From Palaemon carinicauda (lineage: Eukaryota > Arthropoda > Malacostraca > Decapoda > Palaemonidae): a stretch of DNA of 64,000 bases. The notes under the pieces were generated by a model. The model ran no database searches, was not told the origin of the DNA, and saw nothing but the letters and a program-made list of their open reading frames with translations. The stretch is taken from contig NC_090729.1 in NCBI RefSeq assembly GCF_036898095.1, positions 70,025,360 to 70,089,359 on the forward strand, in the 5' to 3' direction. Positions 12,152 to 22,723 of this stretch are shown here, piece by piece. Position numbers and translations under genes: made by a program. Position 1 is the first letter of the stretch. The number at the start of each line of letters is the position of its first letter.

Positions 12152-12674
12152 TACAGGTAGTCGTTAACTTGTGACCAATGCGACTTATAACTGTTCGACT
12201 TTATGACCATTTTTTTTTTCACTGTGATGACGCCACAAGTGTGTCAATAGTACACTAATAGGATAAATATTTCCTTGGAAGTAATCTATTATTTTGTAAA
12301 AAAATGAACTGTTTTATCTTGGTCAATTTAGTATTTTCTTTTATTGATAATGTACATTATACATTTTCAGTAAAATACATCAAGAAAAGTTTTGATATCT
12401 GTCGAGTTCATAGCATATGTCTGGTGACGTCATATTACGGTGAAAGCGAGCGGGAAATGAGTGATTTCCTTCCAATAGGCTAACGATTAGTATCAGTATT
12501 TCTATTATTGAAATATCAAGTGACAATACAAAGTATCTTGTGGATCTGTATAGATTGTTATGAGTACTTCTTAGCGTAAATTTGACTCTACGCTAGTTTT
12601 ATTTAATCTCTGATAATAGATTAATATTTAGCTATTGAAAGTACACTAATAGGACAAATATTTTCTTAGAAATA

Positions 12675-14463
12675 CAGTAGTATACAGTAAAGCTGCTAGA
12701 TACAAATTAATTGGCTTTCATGTTGTGATTTTTTCATGCGATGGGTCACGTTTTACATGTAAATCGCCTAATTCGTTCCAAGGCCTACAAAAACACCACA
12801 TTTAATTTTAGAATACAGCTATAACCACTGTGAAGTATAGTCAGATGCATATGAATCATTCAGTATACCTTACCTTACTTAATAGTAAATGGAAAATATT
12901 ACAATACATACAGTACAATACTGTACATATACAAAATCTAGTACCATAGGTACTGTACTATTATTATAGTTACCATATTACGGAAAGGTACATTTTTTAT
13001 CATACATAAATAACCCGTTTTCTTCAACTCGTGCATATTTTTTAACAATAACTTTTTTATTGTAATACATTTAATATTCATTGGTGATACATCAATGAAT
13101 AACCTACATGTTATTTTTTAGACATGTTTTAGCTATTTAATTGTAATACAGGCAAGATTCATGATATTAATACATATGTTAACTTACTTTGTAGAATGAA
13201 TAAACTTTAATATTTTAGTAAATAGTTTAATCAATTGTTATTTATTTACTAAAATAAAAGAAAAATATCGCTAATGTTTTGATATGCGTAGGTGCATTGT
13301 GCATACGTACAGTGAACCCTCGCTACTTCGCGGTTCGACCATCGCGGATTCACCACTTCGCGGATTTTTTTCATAACCCATATATATATACATATTGGTA
13401 ATAACAAAATCAACATACTGTACTGAATAATCAATATAATCGATGCAAAAACTAACCTATACACAGATGTGTACAGTAAATGCGTTTGTTTCTTCATTAT
13501 GATCAGAGAAACGTAAACAAAACATTGGTTGCCCTTTTTTATCGTGCTTTTTGGCGTGTTTAGGAAACGCATGATATAAAATCGCCTTTAATATTTGTGC
13601 CTGTTTTAGTTTAGGGTACTGTAGTACATGCATTAAGTGTTCTGTACATTAAAGGGTATTTTGTTAACAGTACTACGTTCAAGGGAAGGTTTTAAAAGTC
13701 TGAATATACATGTTAAATAAATAGGTAAATATGGTGTCACTACTTCGCGGATTTTCACCTATCGCGGCCGGGTCTGGAACCTATCTACCGCGATAAACGA
13801 GGGTTCACTGTACAAACAGTACAGTACAGTAGTGTTCATTGTGTTTTTAAATTAAGAAGTGTAATTATTGATATATGAATATAATTAATGTTACTATCTC
13901 TTATTTATTTACTGACATGAAAGAGAAATATATCGCTAATTTGTTTGATATGTGTTGTAGCATTGTGCGTTCATACATACAATACAATTCTGTTTATTGT
14001 GTTATTTTAATTCTAATGTTCTTGTTGATATAAAATTAATTGTAAATAAATTATTATGACATGAAAAGGAAAAATTATGCTACGATCTGCTATTTACTTA
14101 CCGAAATGAAAGAAAAATATATTGCTAATGATTCGATATGCGCAGTATCATTGTGTGTACGTACATACATATGATACCGTACAGTTCATTGTGATTTTAA
14201 CTTTAAAATGTAGGCTACTTGTTGATATAAAATACGAGAACAGGATCTTATGGAAATAACTAGCATCAAGGTAGGGAGATCAGGACAATGGTGGTGAGAT
14301 TACAGTTATGGGGCTAGTGAATTTTAAATTTATTCTCAGCGCTGTGGGAATCTCGGTTCGTATCAAGAGAATTTTTTCGTATTATAAGGCAAACAAATCG
14401 TAATCTCATTTCTTATCGTGAATTTGTCGTATGCAGAAACTTTTGTATCAAGAGGTATCACTG
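12675..14463. mobile_element. Tigger/mariner-like non-autonomous element inserted at TA
   Basis: Flanking TA dinucleotides lie at 12673-12674 and 14464-14465. Comparison with the related element at 49216-51281 shows its sequence resumes across this insertion. The ends are CAGTAGTATACAG and, inverted, CAGTGATACCTCTTG, so only the first bases are alike. The interior contains about three copies of a ~190 bp unit (around 13240-13310, 13812-13995 and 14000-14175) and a nested MITE. Confidence 0.65.
13310..13810. mobile_element. 501-bp pogo/Tigger-type MITE
   Basis: The terminal inverted repeats are CAGTGAACCCTCG at the left and CGAGGGTTCACTG at the right, flanked by TA on both sides (13308-13309 and 13811-13812). 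Subterminal CGCGG-rich repeats (CTTCGCGG, ATCGCGG) occur at both ends. There is no transposase. A fragment of the same family lies at 25976-26125. Confidence 0.88.
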
Positions 14464-14669
14464 TATTTGCTCTTACATTTTAAAAATAAAAAACTTTTGC
14501 CTTTCAAGTTTGTATTTCCTTTCTCTTCACGTAAGAAAAAAGAAACGAGTTTTACATATTTCGTTAGTCATTTGTTGTCGAATTCACGTTCACATGTCCA
14601 GTGACGTCATTTTTCTGGCAGAAGGCACTAGCAAACCGAATGATATCCTTTTCGGTGTATTACCGAGTA

Positions 14670-14702
14670 CAGTCAGGCCTCCCTCTTCGCGATAGTCAGT
14701 TG
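14670..14702 (+). mobile_element. Left end of a Tigger-like element, split by DIRS-C
   Basis: TA at 14668-14669 is followed by CAGTCAGGCCTCCCTCTTCG. The continuation after DIRS-C (21913 onward) reads ACAGACACAGCCGCGAAAAG, which fits the subterminal sequence typical of this TIR type. Assignment to Tigger/pogo rests on the TIR style. The right end was not found. Confidence 0.55.
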
Positions 14703-14896
14703 TTCCGTAAATGACATACAAACTACGCTATTTAACAGGGGTTATTACTTTCGGTGTAGCTGAAATGACGAGCCACTAGAATTTTAACGAGGGTTTACTA
14801 CCCCACCGCTAGTTAGGGGGGGGGGGGTAGGGAGGGTAGCTTGTTAGTCCCCCCCCATCACACCTGTGCTTGAGCTCACTTTGCTCTCGGCTCGGG
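14703..14896 (+). repeat. DIRS-C left inverted terminal repeat
   Basis: It is inverted relative to 21701-21912 through TTACTTTCGGTGTAGCTGAA, the GAGGGTTTACTACCCCACC motif, a G-run and CTTGAGCTCACTTTGCT. The outer ~30 bases differ from the right end, as usual for DIRS termini. Confidence 0.88.
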
Positions 14897-14959
14897 TGGT
14901 AGTCGGACATGTCCGCTCTCACCCTCGCCTCTCTGATAGCCATTAATGCCTTTTGCTTT

Positions 14960-17900
14960 TTCTTCTACAGGTGTGTTTGAAGTTGGCCTCTGCTATCATG
15001 CGCAAGTGTCCTGGATTACCCGACCACCCTTGTGGTACATTATGTCGGCGGTCGATTCGGACCCTCACACCCTTTGTCCTTATTGTAGGGGCCAACGGTG
15101 TGATAGAACTAATAAGTGTGGTGAGTGTAGGGAGTGGTTTACCTCCCAGTGGGAAAGGTTTTCTCGGCGATGGAAGAAGAAGTCCAAGCGGGATATTTCT
15201 CCTTCGAAGGTTTCTTTGAAAGGAGAAAATCCCAAGGACTCTTCGTCCGTTGCCCAAACCTCTTCCGAAGCTCCCGCTCGATTTGTTTCTTCCGAGAAAC
15301 TGTCGAGTGGTAGCGTAGGCCATAGTTCTGTTGCCCGATCTCGGGGCGGGAGAGGGAGTTGCCTCCCATAGCAAATTAAATCTTAATTTGTGTACTAATG
15401 ATTTGTTTCAGCTTTGGTCTTCCTTGGGGCTTGAGGGTTTGCCCTTCAAGGAAGCCTTGTTTGACATGATCCGGTTGGGTGCCACTGTCAAACAATCGCC
15501 GACTTTGGCAGAGGTTGATCCCCTGTCTATCGTCGACGTTGTGGTGGCAGAGGCTTCCGATGCGGTATCTCCGACCTCTGCACCTGATAAACCTGCTGTA
15601 GCTGAAGGCTTAGTTTCTCCCTCTGCACATCCTTCGAGGGAGGAACTAAGTCCCACGGTCTCTCCTGCCGGTGATTCTCCCCCTCGGGGGAGTTCACTCA
15701 CAGAAACTCCTCTTTGGAGGAGTGCTGACGGTCAGCTCGCTGACCCTACGGCCCCCAGAGGGCGCATACGGCGTAAAAGCTCCCCTTCCTCTTCGCTGGA
15801 GAGGCCTTCCTTCATCTCACAAGGGTGTGAGGAGGCGCCTCTTCGGTTCATCGTCTCCGCCGCAGAGGAGCCTCGTCATCGTTCTCCGACTGTCCCAGCT
15901 ACAACCCTGGACCTCTCTGCGGATCGTTCATGAACCCTTTCGGTGGAAGGTCGTCCTTACAAAGGACACGTCGACCTTCCACCCGTCAGACCTGCTGACC
16001 TGCCGTCGCCGTTCCTGGCTGCTGATGCGCTGTGGGCGCCGACACATCCTGTTGTTGTAAGACAGGCAACGGTCCCTTCGGGGCAACAAGGGCGTATGCG
16101 CAAGTTGGTGCATACGTCCCTTACGCGCCAGCACTCACCTGCCCGCCAGTGCCCACCTGCTCGCCTGTGCATCAGTGCTCATCTGCGCGCCAGCGCTCAC
16201 CTGCGCTCCATTGCTCACCTGCACGCCAGCGCTCTACTGATCGCCAGCGCACTACTGCGCGCCTCCAATCTTCTGCGCGCCATCGTTCTCCTGCGCGCTA
16301 GCGCTTGCCAACGCGCCAGCGCTCTCCTGCGCGCCAGTGCTCTCCACGCCAACGATCCCCTGCGCGCCCACGATCTTCTGATCTGGGCACAGTAAGGAAG
16401 TTGAATACTTCCCCTGCTCGTCACCGCTCGCCAAAGCGCCGTCGATCTCCACCTGCCAGCACGTATTCGCACGCAGTCTCCCACTCACGCCCACGAGGAT
16501 GCGCACGCACGCCCTGCGCGCCCACAGCCATCTCCCCAATCTGATGTGCGCACACATGCGCGCCCGCGCGCAAGAGATGTTTCTCGTGCGTGCGTGCCCC
16601 CAACGGTATCATCGCCCGCACGGGCTCTTCATCCTGACCCTGCGCGCGCGAACATTCACTCTCGCATGCGCGAGCGCGCAATCTTCCTTCTGCGCACCCT
16701 CTGCTGTCTCTGGCGCGTGCTCCTACGCGCCATCACTCGCCCGCGCACCCGCGCCATTGCCCTTCTACTCCCCTGAAGAGGAAAGGAGGAGTTTCAAACG
16801 TGGTAACTTCTCTAAGGGCAAAGCTGACTCCTCGTAAGTCCTTGAGGCAGGCCTCCTCACCCCCCAGACTTTTTCTCCCTCCCCTTCGGACGAAGACTTC
16901 CCGTCCTCAGGGGAGTCACGTGAGGTGAGGCGTTCTCCCATCGCACAAATGAGGGAAACCCCACCTCGCGCTGGAAAGTCTTCTCGGGTAGGGGTGGAGA
17001 AGAGCCTACCCCCGTCGTTACATCCCTCCCAGGAGGGAGTCGAAGGACTCCAAGACTGTACCAAAGTCTTCATCAAGACTTAGACTGAAGCGAGCCAGTC
17101 ACTCGGAGAACGTCCGCGAGTCTCCCCAAGAAGAGCCTTTGGGGACAGGAGACTTCGCTGCTAGTCCTTTAGGAGGAGAGCTGCACGAGTCAGAACACGC
17201 GTTCTGGCAGGTTCTGACCTTTATGAGGAATCTCAATGGGTTTGCTGATCCAGAGATTCCTCCTCGTTGAGGGCAAAGACACAGTCTTGGACAGAGTCTT
17301 TGGGACTCAAAAACTCTCGAAGGCCAGTACTGTACGGCTTTGCCCTGGTCTCAAGGGGTCAAGAGTGCCACAGACAAGATCAAAGTCCAGCTCTCCGAGC
17401 TTGCCTCCTCCAGCTGATCCAGCGCCGGTAACAAGCTCCTCCCACCTCCTTGTGTCCAATAGAGGAGGTACTTCGACATCGTAGAGGAGACTTGTTTGGC
17501 CCTTCCCCTTTACCATTCGTTGAAAGAGCTTACCATGGGAGTCCCTCTTGAGAGAGACTCCAACCGGCAGGTCTCGTTCTCGGCAACGGAGATCCTTAGC
17601 CAGGAGAAGGGGGTGAAGTGTGCTATGCAGGCCACCTCGTGGCTGCATATCTGGCTAGGAACCTTAGGTATCCTGATACGTTCGAAGGATTTATCCAAAG
17701 AAAGTACCAGAAAGGCTATGGAGACATTTTTACTCTCGGGCACTCGCACGATCGAGTTTCTAGCCCACCAATTCTTGAACTTGTGGGCTAACACCATCTT
17801 GAAACGTCGAGATGCGGTGTCTTGAGAGGTTCCATCAAAAGGTCTCTAATACCGAGATCAGCAGGCTCAGACATTCTTCCGTTATGGGAAAGAACTTGTT

Positions 17901-18156
17901 TGAGCCTAGGGATATGGAGCAGGCTGCTGAGAGGTGGAGGAAGTCTAACCAGGACTCTCTCCTACATAGGGCTCTAATATCGAAGCGCTATAAACCTCTA
18001 GCACCCCAGCAGCCACGCCCTACCAAGACCATGAAACCGGCAGCGGCAGCAATGACGGTGGTGTCTAAGCCCTCTCTTGTTGAGGACAAGAAAGGCAAAA
18101 AGTTCTCCAGGGGAGGAAGGAATCCTGGAGAGAGTGGCCGAGGCCGCAAACGCTAG
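14960..18156 (+). pseudogene. DIRS-C gag, frameshifted
   Basis: Gag starts near 14999 with MRKCPGLPDHPCGT. It shifts frame near 15035 into SAVDSDPHTLCPYCRGQRC, followed by KCGECREW, a Cys/His motif also found in DIRS-D Gag. A third segment (15411-15933) contains WSSLGLEGLPFKEALFDM and GATVKQSP, a conserved DIRS Gag block. An Arg-Ser-Pro repeat follows, then a C-terminal domain in frame 1 to 18156 ending in a Lys/Arg/Gly-rich tail. A pyrimidine tract plus CTACAG at 14957-14971 and TACTAATGATTTGTTTCAG near 15393-15411 look like 3' splice sites, so some frame changes could be introns rather than lesions. Confidence 0.7.
16120..16480 (+). repeat. 18-nt-period repeat in DIRS-C gag (RS/SP hexapeptides)
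   Basis: Repeats of the type CGCCAGCGCTCACCTGCG occur. In the frame seen at 16032-16301 and 16305-16544 they encode variants of A-R-Q-R-S-P. The same repeat type is at 82-681 in DIRS-A, and a degenerate relative occurs in DIRS-E (53600-54400). Confidence 0.75.
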
Positions 18157-19372
18157 GATTGGTAGTCCCCTTGCATTTCCACCAGTGGGGGGATGCCTAC
18201 AAAGTTGCGCGAACAGGTGGCAGCAACTCGGGGGTGATTCCTGGACGATTTTCTTAATCAGTCAGGGATATCGCATTCCGTTCACAACATCTCTACCTCC
18301 CCTGACAGTGGATCCAGTGTCGTTGAGCTCCCTTGCCATGGGATCAGCAAGGGGGCAAGCCTTTCGGGCAGAAGTCCAGACCATGTTGAAGAAGGTCCCT
18401 CTCCAAGAGGTCCTCGACGGGTCTCCAGGCTTCTTCAGTCGACTCTTTCTTGTAAAGAAGGCGTCTGGAGGCGGGAGACTAGTCATCAACCTCTCAGCTC
18501 TGAACAAATTTGTCAAGCAAACTCCGTTCAGCATGGAGACCGCAGACACGGTCAGACTTGCAGTGAGACCGCAAGACTTCATGTGTACACTGGATCTTCA
18601 GGATGCGTACTTCCAGATACAAGTCCATCCCTTTTCAAGGAAGTACTTAAGATTCAGTCTCGACAACAAGGTTTACCAGTTCAAGGTGCTGTGTTTCGGT
18701 CTCTCCACAGCACCACAGGTTTTCATTAGAGTGTTCACCCTAATATCGTCGTGGGCACACAGGATCGGCATCCGTCTCCTCCGTTATCTGGACGACTGGC
18801 TGATCCTAGCAGACTCGCAGTCATCCCTTCTTCGACACCGAGACAAACTTCTGGGACTTTGCCAAGATCTGGGGATCATGGTAAATCTCGAGAAGTCCTC
18901 TCTGCTTCCCTCTCAAAGACTGGTATACCTAGGCATGATCGTAGACACCAATCTCCACAAGGCCTTCCCATCAGACGACAGGATAGCAAGGCTGAGGAGG
19001 GTCGCAAGCCCTTTCCTCAGACGAGAAGAACTTCCAGACCAATCGTGGTTACGTCTCCTCGGTCACCTCTCATCTTTGGCTCGTCTAGTTCCCAACGGTC
19101 GCCTCAGGATTAGATCCCTCCAGTGGGGACTCAAGTCTCGGTGGAATCAGGGTCACGATTCCCCGGACGTCATGATCCCTATGGGACCTGCGGAACGGAC
19201 GGACCTCCAGTGGTGGGTGACAGACGAGAACCTACGAAGAGGAGTGGATCTTCTCGTCCTTCCCCCGGATTTGATGCTGTTTTTGGATGCCTCAAAGAAA
19301 GGGGGGGGGGGCACATTCTGCACCACAGGACCTCAGGTCTGTGGTCAGAATCAGAAAAATGCCTCCATATAA
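18077..19372 (+). CDS. DIRS-C reverse transcriptase domain
   Basis: A 431-codon open frame with a DIRS-type RT. It contains SPGFFSRLFLVKK, VINLSALNKFV, the catalytic LDLQDAYFQIQ (motif A), FKVLCFGLSTAPQVF (motif B) and YLDDWLILAD (motif C), then a thumb/connection region with LLGHLSSLARLVPNG. It ends in LMLFLDASKKGG, the start of RNase H, where a G-run at about 19301-19311 causes a frameshift. The first codon of the open frame is TTG, not ATG, and the frame overlaps the gag C-terminus in the +1 register, the same arrangement as in DIRS-D. The polymerase residues are intact, but the downstream breaks make the element inactive. Confidence 0.85.
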   Translation: MLRTRKAKSSPGEEGILERVAEAANARIGSPLAFPPVGGCLQSCANRWQQLGGDSWTIFLISQGYRIPFTTSLPPLTVDPVSLSSLAMGSARGQAFRAEVQTMLKKVPLQEVLDGSPGFFSRLFLVKKASGGGRLVINLSALNKFVKQTPFSMETADTVRLAVRPQDFMCTLDLQDAYFQIQVHPFSRKYLRFSLDNKVYQFKVLCFGLSTAPQVFIRVFTLISSWAHRIGIRLLRYLDDWLILADSQSSLLRHRDKLLGLCQDLGIMVNLEKSSLLPSQRLVYLGMIVDTNLHKAFPSDDRIARLRRVASPFLRREELPDQSWLRLLGHLSSLARLVPNGRLRIRSLQWGLKSRWNQGHDSPDVMIPMGPAERTDLQWWVTDENLRRGVDLLVLPPDLMLFLDASKKGGGGTFCTTGPQVCGQNQKNASI

Positions 19373-20042
19373 ATCTGCTAGAGATGAAGGCCGTATTCCT
19401 GGCCCTTCAACAGATCCAACAATACCTGGCGGGTCACTCTGTGGTGGTGATGAGCGACAACACCACAGTAGTGGCTTCCATCAACAAGCAAGGAGGTACT
19501 TTTTCAAAGCAATTATCCCATATCGCAGTAGAGATACTGAGATGGACCGAAGTCCACTCGATTCCACTATCGGCACGTTTCATTCCAGGCAAGAGGAATG
19601 TGCTTGCCGACAGTCTGAGCAGAGCGTCTCAGATAGTGAGTACCGATTGGTCTTTGGATCATCTAGTAGCCAACAAAGTCCTGACTTTGTGGGGTTCCCC
19701 GACTGAGATCTGTTCGGGACAGCGTTGAACTTCAAGCTTCCGCTGTACTGCTCCCTAGTCCCGGATCCCAAGGCTCTCTGGCAAGATGCCTTCCAACAAC
19801 GGTGGGACAACATCGACGTGTACGCCTTTCCCCCGTTCTGTCTGATGAGGAGGGTACTCAACATGACCAGAATATCGGTCAATCTTTCAATGACCATTAT
19901 AGCTCCGCTATGGCATCACACGGAATGGTTTCCGGACCTTCCGCAACTCCTAACGGAACTTCCGAGAGAACTCCCTCCGCGACATGAGGTACTCAGACAA
20001 CCACATGCCAACATCTTCCACAAAGCAGTAGCTTTGCTATGA
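19287..20042 (+). pseudogene. DIRS-C RNase H and methyltransferase-like segment, frameshifted
   Basis: After the G-run the RNase H continues in frame 1. It has HINLLEMKAVFLAL (catalytic Glu), VVMSDNTTVVASINKQGG (catalytic Asp) and RNVLADSLSR (last Asp). A further frameshift near 19700 leads to the post-RNase H segment in the third frame (19725-20042). That segment has PLYCSLVPDPKALWQDAF, YAFPPF and IIAPLWHHTEWFPDL, matching the methyltransferase-like region of DIRS-D. Confidence 0.75.
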
Positions 20043-21080
20043 CTTCAAGCCTAGAGATTTTCGCAACAAGTAGCGATTAGGATGTCTGGACATCTGTGAA
20101 AGTCATCCGCATCTGTCTACTAGGCAAAGTGAAAAGTCTTCTGTGATTGGTGTCGTGGAAGGGGTATCTCACCACTCGATGCCACTATTCCAGCAATAGC
20201 GAAGTTACTCGTGTATTTGCGGGAAGAAATGCGCCCTTCAGTCTCATCGGTGAAAGGCTATCGCTCAGCCACAAGTCTAGCCTTCAGGCTCAGAGGAGTG
20301 GACATTTCTTCCTCGCTGGAACTTTCCCTACTCATACGAAGTTATGAACTTTCGTGCCCTCAGTCGGAAGTGGGACCTCCTCCATGGAACGTGGTTCTAG
20401 TTCTCAGCTCTCTTAATAGATCTCCCTACGAACCATTACGCCATGCTTCAGATCGCCAATTAACATGGAAGACGGTGTTCCTACTAGCTTTGGCCTCGGC
20501 CAAGCGAGTCGTTGAACTTCGTGGTCTCTCATATGACATCGCCCATTCAAGGGGATGGGGGGAGGTAACGTTCAAATTCGTTCCTAAGTTTATTGCTAAG
20601 ACTCAGAATTCGCGGGGTGCCTGACCCTCGGTTCAACTCCTTCCAGATTTCGAGTCTTCGTTCTGTAACAGATGACCCAGACCATCCCCTACTTTGCCCA
20701 GTAAGGAGTCTGAGGCTACAGTATACAGTATCTCAAAAGAACGGCTGCAGTCCGTCCCCAGGTGCAGGCATTGTTTTTGAGGACTGGGAGGACTAAGGGG
20801 AGGGTCACCAAAAACACCTTCTCGGCATGGATTTGTAGGGTGATTGATTTGTCCCTGAATTCAGACCCTCCTCCGTCACGTCGCCCTAGAGCACATGATG
20901 TTTGGGCGTAGCTACGTCCCTGGCCTTCAAAAAATTTCTCAGTGACGCAAGTGCTTCAAGCTGGGGTGTGGAAGCGTCAGACGACTTTCACAGCCCACTA
21001 CCTGCACGACGTGACCCACATGAGGCTCGATACATTTTCTATCGGCCCTGTGGTGGCTGCACAACAGCTGGTCTAAACCC
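20043..21080 (+). pseudogene. DIRS-C tyrosine recombinase, frameshifted
   Basis: The best part (20211-20624) reads VSSVKGYRSATSLAFRLRGVD, then LTWKTVFLLALASAKRVVEL, which carries the first catalytic Arg. The C-terminal block at about 20880-21080 needs another frame: ATSLAFKKFLS, VTQVLQAGVWKRQTTFTAHYL (Trp and nucleophile Tyr) and DTFSIGPVVAAQQLV. Stops and shifts break it into at least three pieces. Confidence 0.75.
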
Positions 21081-21556
21081 CAGGCTCCTTAATGGACAAG
21101 TAGCAGATGGTTGAGGGCATTGTTACCCGGTCATAGTCTGCATGAATGAAAAGGTATGTCTGGCCCTTATTCTTTTCTTCATCCTCCCCTCTCTTGAGGA
21201 AAGCAGCATCCTGGGTTCTCTGCAGAGCTGACCTCAAACCACTGCAGGTAGACCATGTTTCCTTGTGTTCCTAGTATTAAGCTAATAATGTCACGTCCCC
21301 ATACCCTGACGAGGTGGTATTGGTAGAGTCCTAGCCTAAAGTTTCCATCTAAAGGACTACAGGTCAACTTCCTAGGACGAGTCACACTATACCTTCACAC
21401 ACAGCCTACGTAGGCCGCAGCCCTTGCGTAGCAAGGTTCTAGCGAGGTGCAGAGACTCCTTATTGTTGAGTGCTGACATACTCAGATACTGAGTCCCTGG
21501 GCAAAGCCAAAAGCCAGTACTGGCCAGGACTTTCCACCCTTCCTAAAAGTGAGTCT

Positions 21557-21655
21557 CCCCTATTAAAAAGCGTGGTTTGTATGTCAGTTACGAAGCAAAT
21601 GACAAATTCGTAGATAATTTGTATTTTTCCTAACTATACAAACCTTAGCTATTTA
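21557..21655 (+). repeat. DIRS-C internal complementary region
   Basis: The first part is the reverse complement of the left terminus (CCCCTATTAAAAAGCG against the left CTATTTAACAGGGG). The part from 21598 is the reverse complement of the right terminus (AATGACAAATTCGTA against the right TACGAATTTGTCAT). Confidence 0.85.
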
Positions 21656-21700
21656 TTCAAACTTGCCCGCCAGCCTTATCCCCCTTGAAGTCCTACCTCT

Positions 21701-21912
21701 AAGCAAAGTGAGCTCAAGCACAGGTGTGTCTGAGGGGGGGTGGGTGGTAACAAGCTACCCTCCCTACCCCCCGCTAACTAACGGTGGGGTAGTAAACCCT
21801 CGTTAAAATTCTAATGGCTCGTCATTTCAGCTACACCGAAAGTAATAACCCCTATTAAATAGCTAAGGCTTGTATAGTTAGGAAAAATACAAATTATTTA
21901 CGAATTTGTCAT
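21701..21912 (+). repeat. DIRS-C right inverted terminal repeat
   Basis: Inverted partner of 14703-14896. It ends in AATTTGTCAT, the same terminus as DIRS-A and DIRS-E. Confidence 0.88.
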
Positions 21913-22489
21913 GTTACAGACACAGCCGCGAAAAGGGAATTTTCAATAATAAATGGTCTAACTCCAAACCTAAAATAGTCACAGCCCATTGCTATGAGCG
22001 GGTGCCCGAGCTGAAGATTAACAGTAAATACTGCCTAATATTGTTTAATTTGGTTTCTACAACAGTTTATAATCATATGTACAGTGTATAGAACATTTGC
22101 TCACATGTACACTATGTACTGGACACAGTAAGGTTACAGTACATTATTGTGCTAAGGTAAATTTTACCAAATCATCATCAACCCATTGCTGTTCTGTATG
22201 GCAAAAGTTATTCCTGTCTAGTAGTGCTGTACTGTAACCTACCACTCACTGATACTGTAATGTATGTACAGTAATATTACCACATTACACCTAAACTGTA
22301 TCTATTGTAAATGTTCGGTGTTTTCGTTCAGATGACCGTAGCCTACGCCGCTACTCTAGAAACATGATGCAAACTATGTGTTGTCTCTGCGCAGTATGTT
22401 ATCTATGCTTTCTTAAACAGAAATACAGCTTATTTTGTAAACTAAAAACTTAAATATCTCGATAACACATACATACATATACCAAGGCA
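21913..22489. other. Continuation of Tigger-like element, then unassigned AT-rich DNA
   Basis: The first ~40 bases continue the TIR interrupted at 14702. The rest contains no recognisable gene or terminal repeat. Confidence 0.45.
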
Positions 22490-22723
22490 CTTCCCCCAAT
22501 TTTGGGGGGTATCCGACATCAAACAAATGAAACAAAAAAGGGGACCTCTCCTCTGTACGTTCCTCCCAGCCTTACAAGGGACTCAACCGAGTCCGGCTGG
22601 TACGCTAGGGGTGCCACAGCCCACCCTCCCCTGTTATCCATCACAGATGAAGCTTCATAACACTGAATCCCCTACTGCTGCTACCTCCGCGGTCATCCAA
22701 GGCACTGGAGGAAGCAGCAGGGC

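Larger units (their letters stand above)
12154..14669. mobile_element. TA-flanked non-autonomous DNA transposon, 5' part, interrupted
   Basis: The left terminus CAGGTAGTCG... follows TA at 12152-12153. Body segments 12154-12674 and 14464-14669 align with the complete copy at 49216-51281 (shared GTGATGACG, TCTGGTGACGTCA and GATTTCCTTCC motifs). It is split by an element at 12675-14463 and cut off at 14669 by a Tigger-like end. No transposase is present. Confidence 0.75.
14703..21912 (+). mobile_element. DIRS-C: full-length but frameshifted DIRS-type retrotransposon
   Basis: A 7.2 kb element with left ITR, gag, RT, RNase H, methyltransferase-like segment, YR, ICR and right ITR in DIRS order. 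Its ICR corresponds to the reverse complement of its two ends joined. All domains are recognisable, but the reading frame is lost at several points. It sits inside the TIR of a Tigger-like element. Termini are exact to within a few bases. Confidence 0.9.

Noticed and set aside
16120..16480. Regular short repeats resembling a CRISPR array
   Set aside because: The 18-nt period has no spacers and lies in a gag reading frame of a eukaryotic retroelement.
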